From NCBI GenBank assembly GCA_008477525.1, contig SPDT01000005.1, positions 4,030,001 to 4,094,000 on the forward strand: 64,000 bases of DNA, given 5' to 3'. This document shows positions 22,581 to 33,820 of the stretch, piece by piece (within the stretch, counting starts at the first letter, position 1; each line of letters begins with the position of its first letter). Origin of the DNA: Hypomyces perniciosus. Taxonomy: Eukaryota; Ascomycota; Sordariomycetes; Hypocreales; Hypocreaceae. A program made the translations under genes and the position numbers. The notes beneath the pieces are model-generated. The model made no database searches. It was not told where the DNA came from and saw only the letters and a program-made list of their open reading frames with translations.

Positions 22581-22970
22581 CGATATGGTTAATGCTATCG
22601 CGTTCTCGCCGGACGGCAAGATACTCGCATCGGCATCCTACGACCGGACGGTACGGCTATGAGATGCCGCCACGGGCGCACACCAGCAGACGCTCAAGGG
22701 CCATAGCCACCCGGTGAATGCTATTACTTTTTCAACTGATGGTAAATTTCTTAAGACAAACCGTGGGTATATAAGGATCTCCCAATCTAATACACCCTAT
22801 GAGCCCCCAAACTATACTATTTTGGTTAATGATGAGTGGATAACTTGAGATGGAAAATATCTGCTTCGGCTTCCCAAAGATTATAGAACCTCCCGTGTGG
22901 TCGTGCAAGGTAATACAATTGTGTTAGGACACGACTCGGGAGTAACATCCTTGCGATTTAATTTTTAAAC
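22545..22970 (+). pseudogene. C-terminal WD40 tail of an NLR-type protein, RIP-like stops
   Basis: One frame encodes two WD40 units: [31 protein letters not shown], then DAATGAHQQTLKGHSHPV. After these comes a tail of the kind that closes many fungal NACHT-WD40 proteins (LPKDYRTSRVVVQGNTIVLG, HDSGVTSLRF). A TGA at 22660 replaces the tryptophan of the expected RLWDAATG, and another TGA falls in the expected WDGK-like segment near 22848; both fit TGG to TGA. Neither NACHT nor effector domain is present. Confidence 0.8.
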
Positions 22971-23110
22971 TTGGTAGAGCGTTGGAAAAAAAGGCAATAT
23001 AAAAGGTTGATTTAATTTTTTATAACTCTGTAACTTAAAGGGGCCTGGGGGCAGTAATTGCTTTATACTATATACAGAGTCGCCACCGTATATCTTTAAC
23101 TGTAAGTTAT
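22971..23110. other. AT-rich spacer
   Basis: AT-rich DNA between the WD40 tail and an inverted LINE tail; nothing coding is visible. Confidence 0.4.
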
Positions 23111-23285
23111 ATACTGTACTAAACGCTTTTTTTATAATTTTTATTATTATTAACGACCGCTATGTAACTAAATACAAAATCCACATCTGGGCAATAGGTC
23201 GATAGGAGCCAGCCAAGGTCTTTATCGCATCCATAGATACAATAATGGGTCACCTCCACGTGGTCCTGTTAGGCTGTTATTAACA
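23110..23285 (-). mobile_element. LINE 3'-tail remnant, inverted
   Basis: The minus strand reads GGACCACGTGGAGGTGACCC, GATGCGATAAAGACCTTGGC and TGGCTCCTA as in 9850-9920, then GTCGTTAATAATAATAAAA and an A-rich end near 23115. This gives a better-preserved terminus for that LINE subfamily. Confidence 0.65.
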
Positions 23286-23319
23286 GCCGCCCGACCAAAC
23301 AAACAAATGAAAAAAAGCA

Positions 23320-25514
23320 AGGAAGTGACCAATGTAAAATATCAAATCTAGCCTACTCTCAGCCCTTCAAATCCTCCCTGTCGCTCATCTTTTACGATCA
23401 AAGTCGGGGGGCCACCATTCGAAGCGATCTCCTGAGACTCATTTCTGCCGTCGCCTCCGATGAGTTCGACTTCGACCATATCAAACCTCTCTTGAAGATA
23501 GCACTTGCCGAAAAGCCCCAAGATACACAGATCTGGGATCTTGTGTCTAAGGCCACCGTCGAGTCCACCCCGCCTCCCCGACTGATTGTCTCTTCACTCC
23601 AGCAGACGCCATGGCGTCACAATACGAGCAGCTTCGCAAACTCGTCCGAGTACCGGCAAGATATTGACAGGGTCCTCTCTATGTTGGGCTCCCTGGTTTT
23701 CGCGAGGCATTCTTCGGAGGCGTTGCAGATCTCGACACCACGTCAGAGTCCGTTTTCCAACGGTGCAGGGACAGCAACAATCCACTTTTTTGTGAAGGGT
23801 GGAAGGGATGGCCCAAAGATGCAAAGCAGGACGATTGTCTTGAACTGGTTTGCGGATGTCACAGCGAAGATGGCAGCATTTGTAGAGGGCCACAACCCAC
23901 CCCAGACGCGTCGCCGACCACTGGCACAGCCAAACAAGCCAATACAGGGATCCACAGGAGAGCGCAAGATGGACGTCGGCTTCGTGAGCGACCCTAAGGC
24001 CAGGAAAGACTCTCGATGTCACTGGTCGCAGATCCTCGTTCCTGGTGAGTTGAAGAGCAATCCCTCAGCCGACACAGCTTCGAAGGCATGGCTTGATCTT
24101 GGGATATACGCGAGGGAAGTGCTTGCTGCCCAAGACACTCGTCGTTTTGTGCTGGGCTTCACCTTGTGTGGATCTCTGATGAGGATATGGGAGTTTGATC
24201 GGCTCGGGGGGATCGCATCAGAACAGTTCGACATCAACAAAGATGGGCAGCAGTTTGTATCGACCATTATCGGATTTCTTTGGATGAGCGAGGAGGGGCT
24301 TGGATTTGACCCCACCACTATCACCTCTGGTGGTGAGCGGTACATCGAGATTGAACGAAACGGCCGCACAGAGCGTCTCATCATCGATGGGGTGATGAGT
24401 CGCGCACGCTGCATTGCCGGTCGGGCGACCACATGTTGGAAAGCTCATTACGAGAAAGATCCACGCACGCCGCTTGTTATTAAAGACTCGTGGCAATATG
24501 CCGAGCGGGTCGAGGAAGGCGACCTGCTCCGTGAGGCGACCAACGAAGGCGTGATCAACGTGGCGCGATACTATCGCCACGAGACCGTTCGCGTTGGTGG
24601 TGCTGATGACGATGTTTCAAGGAATGTTCGCAAGGGATTGGACGTCTCAAAGGCTACGAATTACCGGCCGAGTCGCTCGACATTGACATCAAGTACAACC
24701 GCCGTTGGTGCTCCGCGTAAATGTCGAAGCAGCAGCGCTGGCGTGAAGCGGCCGTCCAGCGAAACTGGCGCCGCCCTGCCACGGAGCAAACGAGCCAGTT
24801 CAGCATCCCCAACAAAAGCCAGGATCGATGCATTGCCAAATCGGGTACATCGACGGGTCATTCTTCGTGATTATGGCAAACCGATCTATGAGGCAAGCTC
24901 CCGGGTGGCTTTGGTTGCCACGCTGGAGGGCTGCATTGAGGGACACGAGTCTTTACACAAGGCAGGCTTTCTGCGAAGAGATATCTCCATCAGCAATCTC
25001 GTGATCAACGAGGACGATAGCAATCCCTTTTGGGGCTCATTCATGATTGACCTCGATCTTGCAATCAAACAGACACGAGGAGGGGTTTCCGGTGCGAGGT
25101 AAGACTGGCACGAGAGCTTTCATGGCTATCGGAACCCTACTTGGGGAGCAACACTCATTCATGCATGATCTTGAGTCATTCTTTTGGGTGCTGTTCTGGA
25201 TATGCATCCATTACAACGGGCCTAATGAGCGTGCTCGGGTGGTCGACAGGTTCGACAAATGGAATTACGTCGATATGGAGGAGTTGGCAGAACTGAAGTC
25301 TGGAATGGTCGGTAATGAAAGACATTTCCTCAATCGGATCGATCAATCATTTACTCCATATTACGAACCTCTGGTTCCGTGGGTGAACAGGTTACGGCGG
25401 CAGCTGTTTACGGGGGATAAGCCGTGGGAAGGCAGAGAAGACCCAGAGCTGTATTCTCGAGTGCGACAGATCCTGCGAGATGCCCAGAAAGACCCGAAAG
25501 TTTTACAGGAGTAG
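23320..25514 (+). pseudogene. Second FunK1-type kinase, 5'-truncated and frameshifted
   Basis: The frame is open without an ATG from about 23320 to a stop at 25102. It continues one frame over (25047-25514) after a single-base loss near 25095: GVSGAR would lead directly into GKTGTRAFMAIGTLLG. FunK1 signs are LVPGELKSNPSAD-like HWSQILVPGELK (about 24024), a basic KRPSSETGA/RSKRASS linker, LRRDISISNLVI (HRD changed to RRD), MIDLDLAI (DLD in place of DFG), TGTRAFMAI and MHDLESFFWVLFWI. It parallels the intact gene at 1709-4132 throughout but is a distinct paralogue. The missing start, the frameshift and the altered catalytic-loop histidine all argue that it is dead. Confidence 0.8.
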
Positions 25515-27518
25515 TATAATACTGTCATAGCATTTTTGTCCCCACGTACAGCAGGCAGATTGGCGGCTGGGCCGAGCTACCTTTCTCTGTCGGTGCTACG
25601 ATGGAGAAGTGGTTGGTGAGGCGAAAGCATCCGGCTTGTGTCAGCCCTTGGCATGTTGCCGCACTGTGAACATGAAGTTGTTAGCGACTGGACCAAGAAA
25701 TGCCATGAGCTAGAGAAGCCAGAGATCAAACCAGCGCTGCTCATCGAACAAATCCTATCAATCAAACAGTCAAACAATCAAGCAAATCAGGCCTATTGAT
25801 CCGACCAAATAGTCAAATGTGAAGACCTTGAAATTTGATGCATTTGATTAAAGGTGTTCGCATCTTACCCACCGTGCACGCTCTCCTTACAGGAGATCTC
25901 CCTGCATCAAGGGGAATCGATGCCTTTGCATTGCCTCACCATGCCCTCTGTAAGTTCCATCTCATGTCCCGCACATTAGTAGCAAATACGGAAGAATCTT
26001 GCCCTCGGTGACGAATGGGCCATACCAACTCAGAACTGAATAAACAAGCACAACACAGGGCTTGCCAGAGCTGAGCAACAATATCTCAAGACTAGATCAC
26101 CTAATGCAGTGTGTATGCAAGATTCTTGCCTGTATGAGACCCAGCCTGCTTCTGTAGGGTGATGAGACGTTTTTTGGTATGTTCCACTCCGATCCAGGAA
26201 GTGAGCAGTCATGGCCATTATCGCGAGTCGATTTGGCGAAGTCTAAAGGTCAAAGCCTAGATAGATCTTCGTCAAGGCATTAGGGAGCTCTTTCTAGAGA
26301 GCTGCTTTCTTACTGTTGAATATTACACCGAGATTTTGGCGCCGATTTATTTTATTCAATGACGAACAGCGAAGAAGCTTAGGGCCAAGTGTTGTTGCAT
26401 GAAGTAACGGAGATACTAGGTTTCAATGATACTGAACGGCTGGTTGACATCAACAATAAAGGCAACCGCGAGCTCATGCATCTTCTGCACCTGACACGAA
26501 GTTCAATTTCGTCCTGCTGGTGGTCCCCCTGGGAGCTCCAACTATAGCACTTCGCTAAGGAGAGAGTTCTTTCCACCCACGGGTGACGGAGTTATGGGTG
26601 ACGGAGACTGGAACGTTGGGTTCAGCCATAGAGATGAAATCTCAAAGGAAGAACGTTGTCTTCTCAAAAACGGCCAAGAGGATGTATTGGCATCTTAGAA
26701 TGAGCATATTCCAAAAAGGGTTACCCAGTCGGGTTGATAACATAGAGTCTAACGGGCTGAAATCGTGGGTGGCTCAGATAACTCTCTCAACATCCAAACG
26801 GGAATAGGGTGCTGTCATAGGCAAACTGACGGACCATACAATCCAAGGAACACAAGAGCCTTCCAGAAGCTCTATACATTCCTCTTTTTGTTTCTCTTCT
26901 TCTTCAGCTTTAGAATACTCGTTCCAGTCGCTCAGTCAGCGCGACGCCATCTCCATCCTTGAGACGCAACTCTTCATGGACGGGCTGCAGCCGCGCCTAC
27001 AACAGTTAGCCACGGCACCAAAGAAACGACAGACGCGAGCATCGACCAACCAACCTTGCACAGCTCAAAGAAAAGGTGTGGATTAAAAGTCCACACCACA
27101 CCCTCCAACCCACCATCTTTTACTATCTCTAACCTTATTGCCATTGAAGGGGAGGGCCCCATTGCTAAGTCTGACCATTAAGCTTGGCGAACAGGCTTGA
27201 TCTTAGGTATCGTCTTGGCTGCAGGTGATCTGCCCGCCTCCACCGCCACACTCATTGTCCCCGTCTGATGTGCGAAGTCCGGGAGATCACCGGAAAATCT
27301 CTGAAATGACTTAACATGTGGCCTATGATGTGTACTCCGCATCCTCCCTGACATCATAAACTTCATTTATTCATTGAAGCATCTTCATCTTGCCTGCCTT
27401 CCCGCACCTGAGAAGCATCGCAGCACCCAAGAAGCGTTGTCCCAACTATATGAAAGGCCATAGCAACTATCCTTGTAACCTCATTTCAAGCGCAAGGCGC
27501 CTTTGCATCATTAACAAG
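25515..27518. other. Intergenic, no gene supported
   Basis: Short frames without recognisable domains. The stretch at 26400-26530 (a GTTGACATCAACAATAAAGG-type coding look) and 26940-27090 may be transposon fragments, but I cannot name them. Confidence 0.4.
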
Positions 27519-29815
27519 ATGAAACTAACCAGTACATGTTGTGTGTTATTGACGGCTGGGCTTTGCAAGGTAGCTGTGATAGGTATTTGCCTCCCAACAT
27601 CTTTTGTTTTTATCTTTGACGCCAACAGAACAATTACAGACGCGCTCCATACTGCTAGCATACATTCTAATGGGGGCGGTATTCCGACCATCCAAAACAA
27701 CTTCAACGGCTGGGCCAATCCTGAAGACTTAACTCCTATGCCACAGTGCATCGCTCAGCAGGATCAATCCACCTGGCTGAGCACCATGACGAAATGTACT
27801 CGCAAACAATGCACCTCGCACTTTGGGGTCATCTGTACCCACCACCAATGGCTGACTCAGCTCAGCTGTCTCAGCGCTGAATTTTCCTCCGATGTTATCA
27901 AAGATTATCTCCCCTACTGCAGCAGATCAGTCCTCGCCAAAGCACAGTTGTATCATTGGGTCCGTAACACAACCGGTCGAACGTGGCTTGTTGACGTCGG
28001 CGACGCAAACGGGCTGCAAACCCTCTCCCCGGCCTCCCTAGCCAAGGGATATGCGGCCATTAACGCGATTTACAATGCGCCAACATGCCTAACGGGCTCG
28101 CGTTCTGCTCCTTCGATGGAACCATTTCAACATGTAATGGGATCCTGTAGTTTCACAAGCACTACCGAAAATACAGGAAATACCGCTCGTCCTTGGGAAT
28201 ATAGTGAATCCCTACGGTCCATGATCGCTCTAGGTTTTGAAACTGTCGGCTACAATCTCGCCGGGGGTAGCGTCAGATATGGCGACTATTTTGATAAAGA
28301 ATGCTTCTGTAGTGTCTTCACTACACATCTGAACGAGGAACCCTGTTCAGGGCTAGGACAGATGGACTTGACAAGGGAGCGGTTATGGATAAATGCCACT
28401 TGTGGGCCGACCTCCCTACCTGACAACTGGACGGACATCCTAAAAACCATAGGATTCACCTATATACCTATCGAAGACTGGCACTGGCCAATGTGTGTCC
28501 CGGATATGCCGAAACAGGTAACCGAGCTAATTGATCAGTGTGCAACCGATGCTTGTGAGCTCGACTCTAGTGGCTATTGCAAAGTCAAGCGCGCAATAGA
28601 TAGGACTTGCTTTTGCCGCGACATTAGCTACGATTCCTGCGGAGGTTTGTGCCACATTTTCGAGACCCGGATAGACTATGTGGAGTGGCTCTACGATCTT
28701 TGTGGCAATGTGCAGGACTGGCACGGTCTCCCAGACAATTGGCGCCAATTGGCCGCCCCTTGCCCCCTCGACATGATTCCATGGCGATGGACTATCAAAC
28801 CATCGAACAATTCAAACATTGCCTCTATCACCCGTTTGGGATCCATGAAGGCAACGGAAAAATGCGCCTCAAATGAGAAAAAGCTCAGAAGCTTTGCTTT
28901 AGTCAATGTGGCTACTTTTCTTGCCGCATTCCTCAGTCAGAGAAAAGGAATCCTTCGAATCGCATGGGACTCCCTATGGCACCGGTATTGGTTCTTCGGG
29001 GGGATTTTAATCGCCACTCTTGAACTGCTTGCGAACTGCTTTAATGGGTTTATTGTTCAGAAAACCCTTGGTTACGAAGACGTCTCCGTTGTTCAATTGA
29101 TGCTCCTCTGGTGCTCAATGCCTCGGCTTGGTTGGCTAACGGTTTGGCCGATTGGTGTCCAATCATTCGAAGCGATAAATCTCTCCACCGCCGCGTCTTC
29201 TTTGTTTGCGGAAGTGATCCACCAAGTTTTGTCATCATATTACATGTTTCTAACCATCAATTATGGTCGAGAGCACAACTTCTACCTCCGGAGTCTAGAA
29301 AGCGCGGAAAGAGGACAATCGGCCAAAATCATGTATGCTGGAGCACTCATGTGGCTTATCATCATTACCGTGGCGTTCGTTCTGTTGATACGGGCTATGA
29401 ATAGGATGAACAGGTTGACCGGATCTGGTAGAGCCGATTTATCAAAGTGGCAGATGGTCCATTATTGGATAGAGCGGAGTAGGGCCTTAGAAGAACCATC
29501 GTTGACGGACAGCGTGAGAGGAAATTACACGGTGTATGGCACTCTACCGGTTGAAAGCAAAGGTAACCGGGTTTCCCGAAAAGCGTTTGCGAAACTATAT
29601 ACGGTCACGGCCATAAGCATGCTCCTTCTTTGGGTTGCGCAGTGGCTCTTTTGGAGTGGGTTTATTGGTCTTAGTTCGGAAGAGTACGTATTCATCAACA
29701 TCCTTGGTCTATGTAGCTAACCGGACTTAGATTCTGTCCCCCTAAGCTGTGGTTTCTTACAGCCGTTTGGATTACGTTCTCACTAGCAAGCGTCGCTGTT
29801 AGAGCTACTCTATAA
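27519..29815 (+). CDS. Cysteine-rich multi-pass membrane protein, two exons, function unknown
   Basis: Exon 1 runs 27519-29683 and exon 2 29731-29815, separated by a 47-nt intron with a GTACGT donor and a GCTAAC branch site 13 nt before TTAG. The joined frame is 749 residues. Without splicing the protein would end at GLCS; splicing instead gives SSEE|FCPPKLWFLTAVW and a last hydrophobic helix, which supports the intron. The start was chosen as MKLTSTCCVLLTAGLC, a signal-peptide-like segment; an ATG at 27450 would extend it by 23 residues. Residues about 30-440 are extracellular in character, with many cysteines (CFCSVF, CFCRDIS, CNS-type pairs) and glycosylation sites. Six to seven membrane helices follow from about residue 465. 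It resembles large families of unnamed fungal plasma-membrane proteins. Intact. Confidence 0.85.
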
Positions 29816-31040
29816 ATACGCATAGCTTACTCAGGTGCTGAGCAAGGCTCCCATGATTTGCGCAGTCTGCATGAAGGGTAATCAACGAGTCTGGCTGCAC
29901 ACACAAGATTCTTACTTTCCTTGAAGATGTACACCAGGAGCGGGATGAAGGCAAATGGGTGCGAAATGGTGTCCGATTTGATGGGATATACTGATGCTGA
30001 ACAGTAATTAATATGACAGAGCAAGGCAAGCGTATGCTAGGTTGATTGAATTAATTCATCTCCCCTTGACCCGAACATCTATCTGAGGCAGCTAACTATA
30101 ATTAGTACTTAAACTCCATTGGCCACCATCAGGTATCTGCTGGCACTAATCACGATATATATTCCGGAGATGGTGCTTGATGCACCAATGATCCAGCTGC
30201 CTGGAGCTTTCTGGCTTTCAAGTCTGCCTTGCATACCTCACTCATCACGGGTTCTATGACATCCATCTCTCATCATTATTCATTCATGCCTGGTCATCCT
30301 CCATCTATTCCTAATCACCTGACATTAATCTGCTCACCTGCTTCGACTATTCTTGTCGCATAATGCATATCCTATAGTCAGCCTGTCATATGCATTGGAA
30401 GGGTTATCATGCACCTGAGATCCGTCTCTATTCCTTATGCCTTGATGATGCATGAATCTTCTTCCCCGACGCGCCTTGTTTCCTTCCTCACTAATTTATA
30501 GTGTGCCCTAGACCGCGTCGCGTCCTCTGTCTCCACCTTATGCCGGTTTTTCCTACGCGCTATCCTGATCCTGTATTTCTGTCTTTCCGTCACAGATCCA
30601 TACTACCTGACAAATACATGAAGGGGTGACTGATAAAACAGTGTTTGAGTCAGTGATTTGTACGAAAACGGTTATTCCGGGTCTTCCGGAAGTAATGAAT
30701 GTCATAGACCACGAGTCCGGCTATTATCTTGTTGAATTCGGCCTTCCTGATCGTCTGTTGGAATGTAATGGCTTGGGTTTGGAATGGGGGTAGTAGGAAT
30801 GACGGATCCGGCGCCGGATGACTCGTCTATGGTGTTTGACACCTAGACACCTATTGCCGACCTATTTGGCAAAAGTAAGAGTCCTCAATTCTATCATCTT
30901 TTAGCTACCTATGTGCCTCATAACTATTCGTGATCGGTAGCAGCCCTCTTGCAGGTTATCTCTATGGCTAAGTTTCAGATATCAAATAATGAAACCCAAT
31001 CAGTACGTCTCTCGCCCTATGGGAGGGGTTGCCCGGGCTC
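29816..31040. other. Intergenic; diverged LTR-like copy
   Basis: No gene is supported. A diverged copy of the LTR-like repeat lies at about 30850-30940 (AAGAGTCCTCAATTCTATCATC). The stretch 30460-30560 faintly resembles 11080-11170. Confidence 0.45.
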
Positions 31041-31260
31041 AATGCAACAAAAAGAATTGGTCCTTAGCAAGAGCGCTATACCTTGTCAGGAGATCAGTCT
31101 TTGTCAATTCTGGCTGTCCAGAGTACTGGAAATGAGCTCCAAGGGCTTCTCCGAGAATCATGACGGCTATAGAAGAATAAGAAAAGTTAGTAAATAGAGC
31201 TATCTGCCAATTTGCGGCTGTACGTACAACGGCGCAACCGTAGTGGCAAATCAATGACAA
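31041..31260 (-). pseudogene. Two-exon gene fragment, unidentified
   Basis: On the minus strand a fungal-looking intron can be read, with a GTACGT donor near 31228, TTTACTAACTTTTC branch site and CTATAG acceptor near 31170. It joins a short upstream exon to VMILGEALGAHFQYSG and a stop at 31039. No family is recognised and no start is present. Confidence 0.3.
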
Positions 31261-31279
31261 TCATGTCCTCATCACCTCT

Positions 31280-31584
31280 ATTCTGCCGGATGCCGCATGA
31301 CGAGGAGCTTCCTCCCCGAAACACCGAGAGGCGAGAGACCAGTCACATACCTACTAGGACCCAAGGGGAGCGAGGCTTTCCAGAAGCTGGTGGACGAGGT
31401 GAACCCATACGGCCCCCCTCTACAAGACATAGATTGAGAACACACCAAAAATTTTCCTTTGTCCAGCGAAACGTAGCGAACAGGGCCTAGGCCCCTGGCT
31501 CCTACCGACCTGTTGCCCAAACGAGGCTGTTGTACCTAGATACAGAGTGGTCGTAAATAGTAATAAAAAAAATTAAAAAAAATA
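31280..31584 (+). mobile_element. Tad-like LINE, 3' end only
   Basis: About 300 bp nearly identical to 20232-20537: end of ORF2 (VTYLLGPKGSEAFQKLV in one frame), the 3' UTR with GTCCAGCGAAACGTAGCGAA and GTGGTCGTAAATAGTAATAA, then an A-rich tail. A severely 5'-truncated insertion of the element at 18275. Confidence 0.9.
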
Positions 31585-31764
31585 CACGATCTGGGCGTCA
31601 ACGAGAAATATGATGACCACTATGAGCGATTTGAGGTTTGCGGTGCCGATGAAGCTGTCCGGCTACTAAAGAAGCACGGAGAGAGCGACACAACTGTGCG
31701 CGAGGCCTGGCTGGCTATGACGCTACACACTTCCCCCGGCATCCCCGAACATCAGGTGCGCTAA
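31585..31764 (+). pseudogene. HD-domain hydrolase fragment
   Basis: Immediately after the LINE tail the sequence encodes HDLGVNEKYDDHYERFEVCG, then GADEAVRLLKKHG and LAMTLHTSPGIPEHQ. HDLG is the metal-binding HD signature, and ERFEVxGAxxA with ALHTTPGI matches HD-superfamily hydrolases (the cyanamide hydratase-like group). The upstream histidine-bearing helices are missing because the LINE lies there, and the downstream part ends after EHQ, where GTGCGC could be a former splice donor. It cannot make a working enzyme. Confidence 0.65.
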
Positions 31765-32790
31765 AGGGTGGTCAAGTCCCGATGAATTTTGCCGGCTAGG
31801 CGATTTGAGCCAGTACGACGTTTGCTCTGCATCCTGTATACGCAACTACCAGGTGTAAGTCGCTGGATGGTCTCTGCTCCTGCCTAAGAAGTGCTTAGCT
31901 GGGAACTGCTGTGACTCATACATTGCAGCCTACTCCCTTAGGTTCAATCTCAGACGTTGGCACAAGTAAATTTTGAAAATCGCCAAGGCATAGTTATGTA
32001 TTTTGTATATCGTCTTTAAGATCATGTCATACACACACTATGTGGGTCTATTGACGCAAGGGTTGCACAAACATCGAGCTCTCCACATGTACAAGCTGGT
32101 TTGGCGCCAAGCGCGCAGCGGTTTGAGTATTCCGCTTAATTGCCAATCGAGTCAACCGTGAAGGGATCGAACCATCAAACCAACAGCATCATGCATGTAC
32201 AGTTATGTGCATAAATGGCTTCTTTTTTGCACACGGTCTCTCTTTTTTCAAAGTGATGGTGGATTCATACATAAGTACTTAGTTGTGGCCGAAAAGCCAA
32301 AAGGGGAGGAAATATTTGAGCCTAAGCGCGTCGATAGTGCCATATCGGGGTCGACTGAAACGAGTGTCCGCCTTTTTATTTCTAAATTTATTTCCATTTT
32401 TCCCTACCCGATTCAGAATAAATCGTCAGCAATTGCTCGTGCCTTAACACCGCGAGAAGAGATCTTATCAGCGAGCATTGTATCCCTGCCCAAAGAGAGT
32501 ACTTCTAGGGACTAGATCTCAAGTTAAAAAATATATAAAGGCAGGGATTTCCTTATACCTTAAATTGTTTGCGAATGTAACTGTTACTTATACTAGCCTT
32601 AATAGTAATAATATTACCAAGGAATTAAATATATAACTAAATATATAAAAGCTAAATGCTATAATTTTAAGTCTATTTTATATTTCTCTTAATATAGGTG
32701 TTAAATCTATATAATCTTTCATAGGATATTATTATTTTAGCTTTATTAGTAATTAAGATACGTATACGTCAGTTAATAGCAGTTACGTAC
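31765..32790. other. Mostly gene-free; one doubtful small frame
   Basis: A frame at 32195-32515 would encode 106 residues (VVAEKPKGEEIFEPKRV, IARALTPREEILSAS) but has no recognisable domain and I cannot support it as a gene. From about 32520 to 32790 the DNA is extremely AT-rich, as in RIP-degraded repeats. Confidence 0.4.
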
Positions 32791-32794
32791 CTCT

Positions 32795-32985
32795 ACAATT
32801 AGTGGGGCTAGGCAGTCAAGTGTGAATCATTCAGGGGGTAGACTGTATTTACGGAATTTATCGACCAGCTACTGCATCACTGCAGTAGGTGGCAGGAGCC
32901 TAAATCAGTCTTGATTATGGATAGTGCTTCTATTCACCGTTCGGAGAAAATCGAGCATGTGCTGAGGGGCACATTGATTCTATAA
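32795..32985 (+). mobile_element. Tc1/mariner-like transposase fragment
   Basis: One frame reads DQLLHHCSRWQEPKSVLIMD, then SASIHRSEKIEHVLRG, matching the second catalytic-aspartate region (LVMDNASIH type) of the element at 37048. Only this part of the DDE_3-type domain remains. Confidence 0.65.
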
Positions 32986-33370
32986 CGTTCCATGGAATCA
33001 CGTGAACTTACTACATCTTCTAAACGTCCTCATATCCTAACCCTAAGTCAAGCAACCTGACTAAGCCAATATTTTTTTTTTTTGGCTAACGTTACAATTG
33101 AGAGACTGGGGATTTTTGATCACGGACTACCTGTACTCCGTACATCCTTTTATATGCAGCTCCTCACAATCCAGAGTAGCGAAATCAACGACGTCTTGGC
33201 TTCCGTTGACCATGCCTCTGCCGATGTTGATATTTGAGAGCAATACCACCGGCATACCAACCTTGAAGCGCAGAAATGGTTCATACCTGTGCTGTCTCAA
33301 AGCGGTCAGCGTACCGTCAGCCCGTCTTTCGCCGTGACGTCAGAGATGTGGACGAGCTGCCTCGTTAAAA
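32986..33370. other. Intergenic, no gene supported
   Basis: Contains a poly(T) tract at about 33067-33081 and a TACTCCGTA motif at 33134; no coding region is recognisable. Confidence 0.4.
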
Positions 33371-33374
33371 GCAA

Positions 33375-33770
33375 CAAAGTCAAATGGTGGTCTTCAGCTC
33401 GCGCAGCTGGTCTGTGTTGTACTGGGCCACCTTGGAACAGGTTGGACACAGCCTAATCGCTTTCGTCAACTCCTTTATCTCCCGGTTAGGGTTTGCGAGC
33501 ACCATAACGTCGTCGTAGGTGAATGTGCCAGATCGAAATCTGTTATCTCGATGAAGAGGGGCTCCCCCGCTTGGATCCCCGGTAGCAATAACTTGACAGC
33601 CTCTGAAAGCGGACTCACGGGTTTATTTAATGTTTCTCCATCCGAGATCTCAACATGCATGGCCCCTGGCCTCTTTCATGACCTCGCTCAGCCGTTCTAG
33701 ATGGTGGTTTTCAACATCGCGCTCCCGCCTTTCTGAAGGGGAGAAACAATGATGCTCATGACACGTGAGT
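33375..33770 (-). pseudogene. Small degraded gene, unidentified family
   Basis: Three successive frames give a coherent protein-like series: RRERDVENHHLERLSEVMKE, then HVEISDGETLNKPVSPLSEA and VKLLLPGIQAGEPLFIEI, then GTFTYDDVMVLANPNREIKE, LCPTCSKVAQYNTDQLRELK and a stop. Frame changes near 33655 and 33535 break it. No function can be assigned. It lies tail to tail with nothing and just downstream of the Ulp1-like gene, on the same strand. Confidence 0.4.
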
Positions 33771-33820
33771 CTTCTAGAACACAAATTAATTTGCAAGTTT
33801 TACCCAATGTTCCCACTCTC

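Noticed and set aside
23492..23494. A TTG as start of the second FunK1 copy
   Set aside because: Nuclear fungal genes start at ATG; the frame is open further upstream with kinase-family sequence, so the copy is 5'-truncated rather than starting here.
29684..29720. Ending the membrane protein at the first in-frame stop
   Set aside because: A consensus intron spans this stop and the downstream exon encodes a further membrane helix.
32195..32515. 106-codon frame
   Set aside because: No domain, no relatives recognised, no splice signals, and flanked by AT-rich debris; not enough to call a gene.
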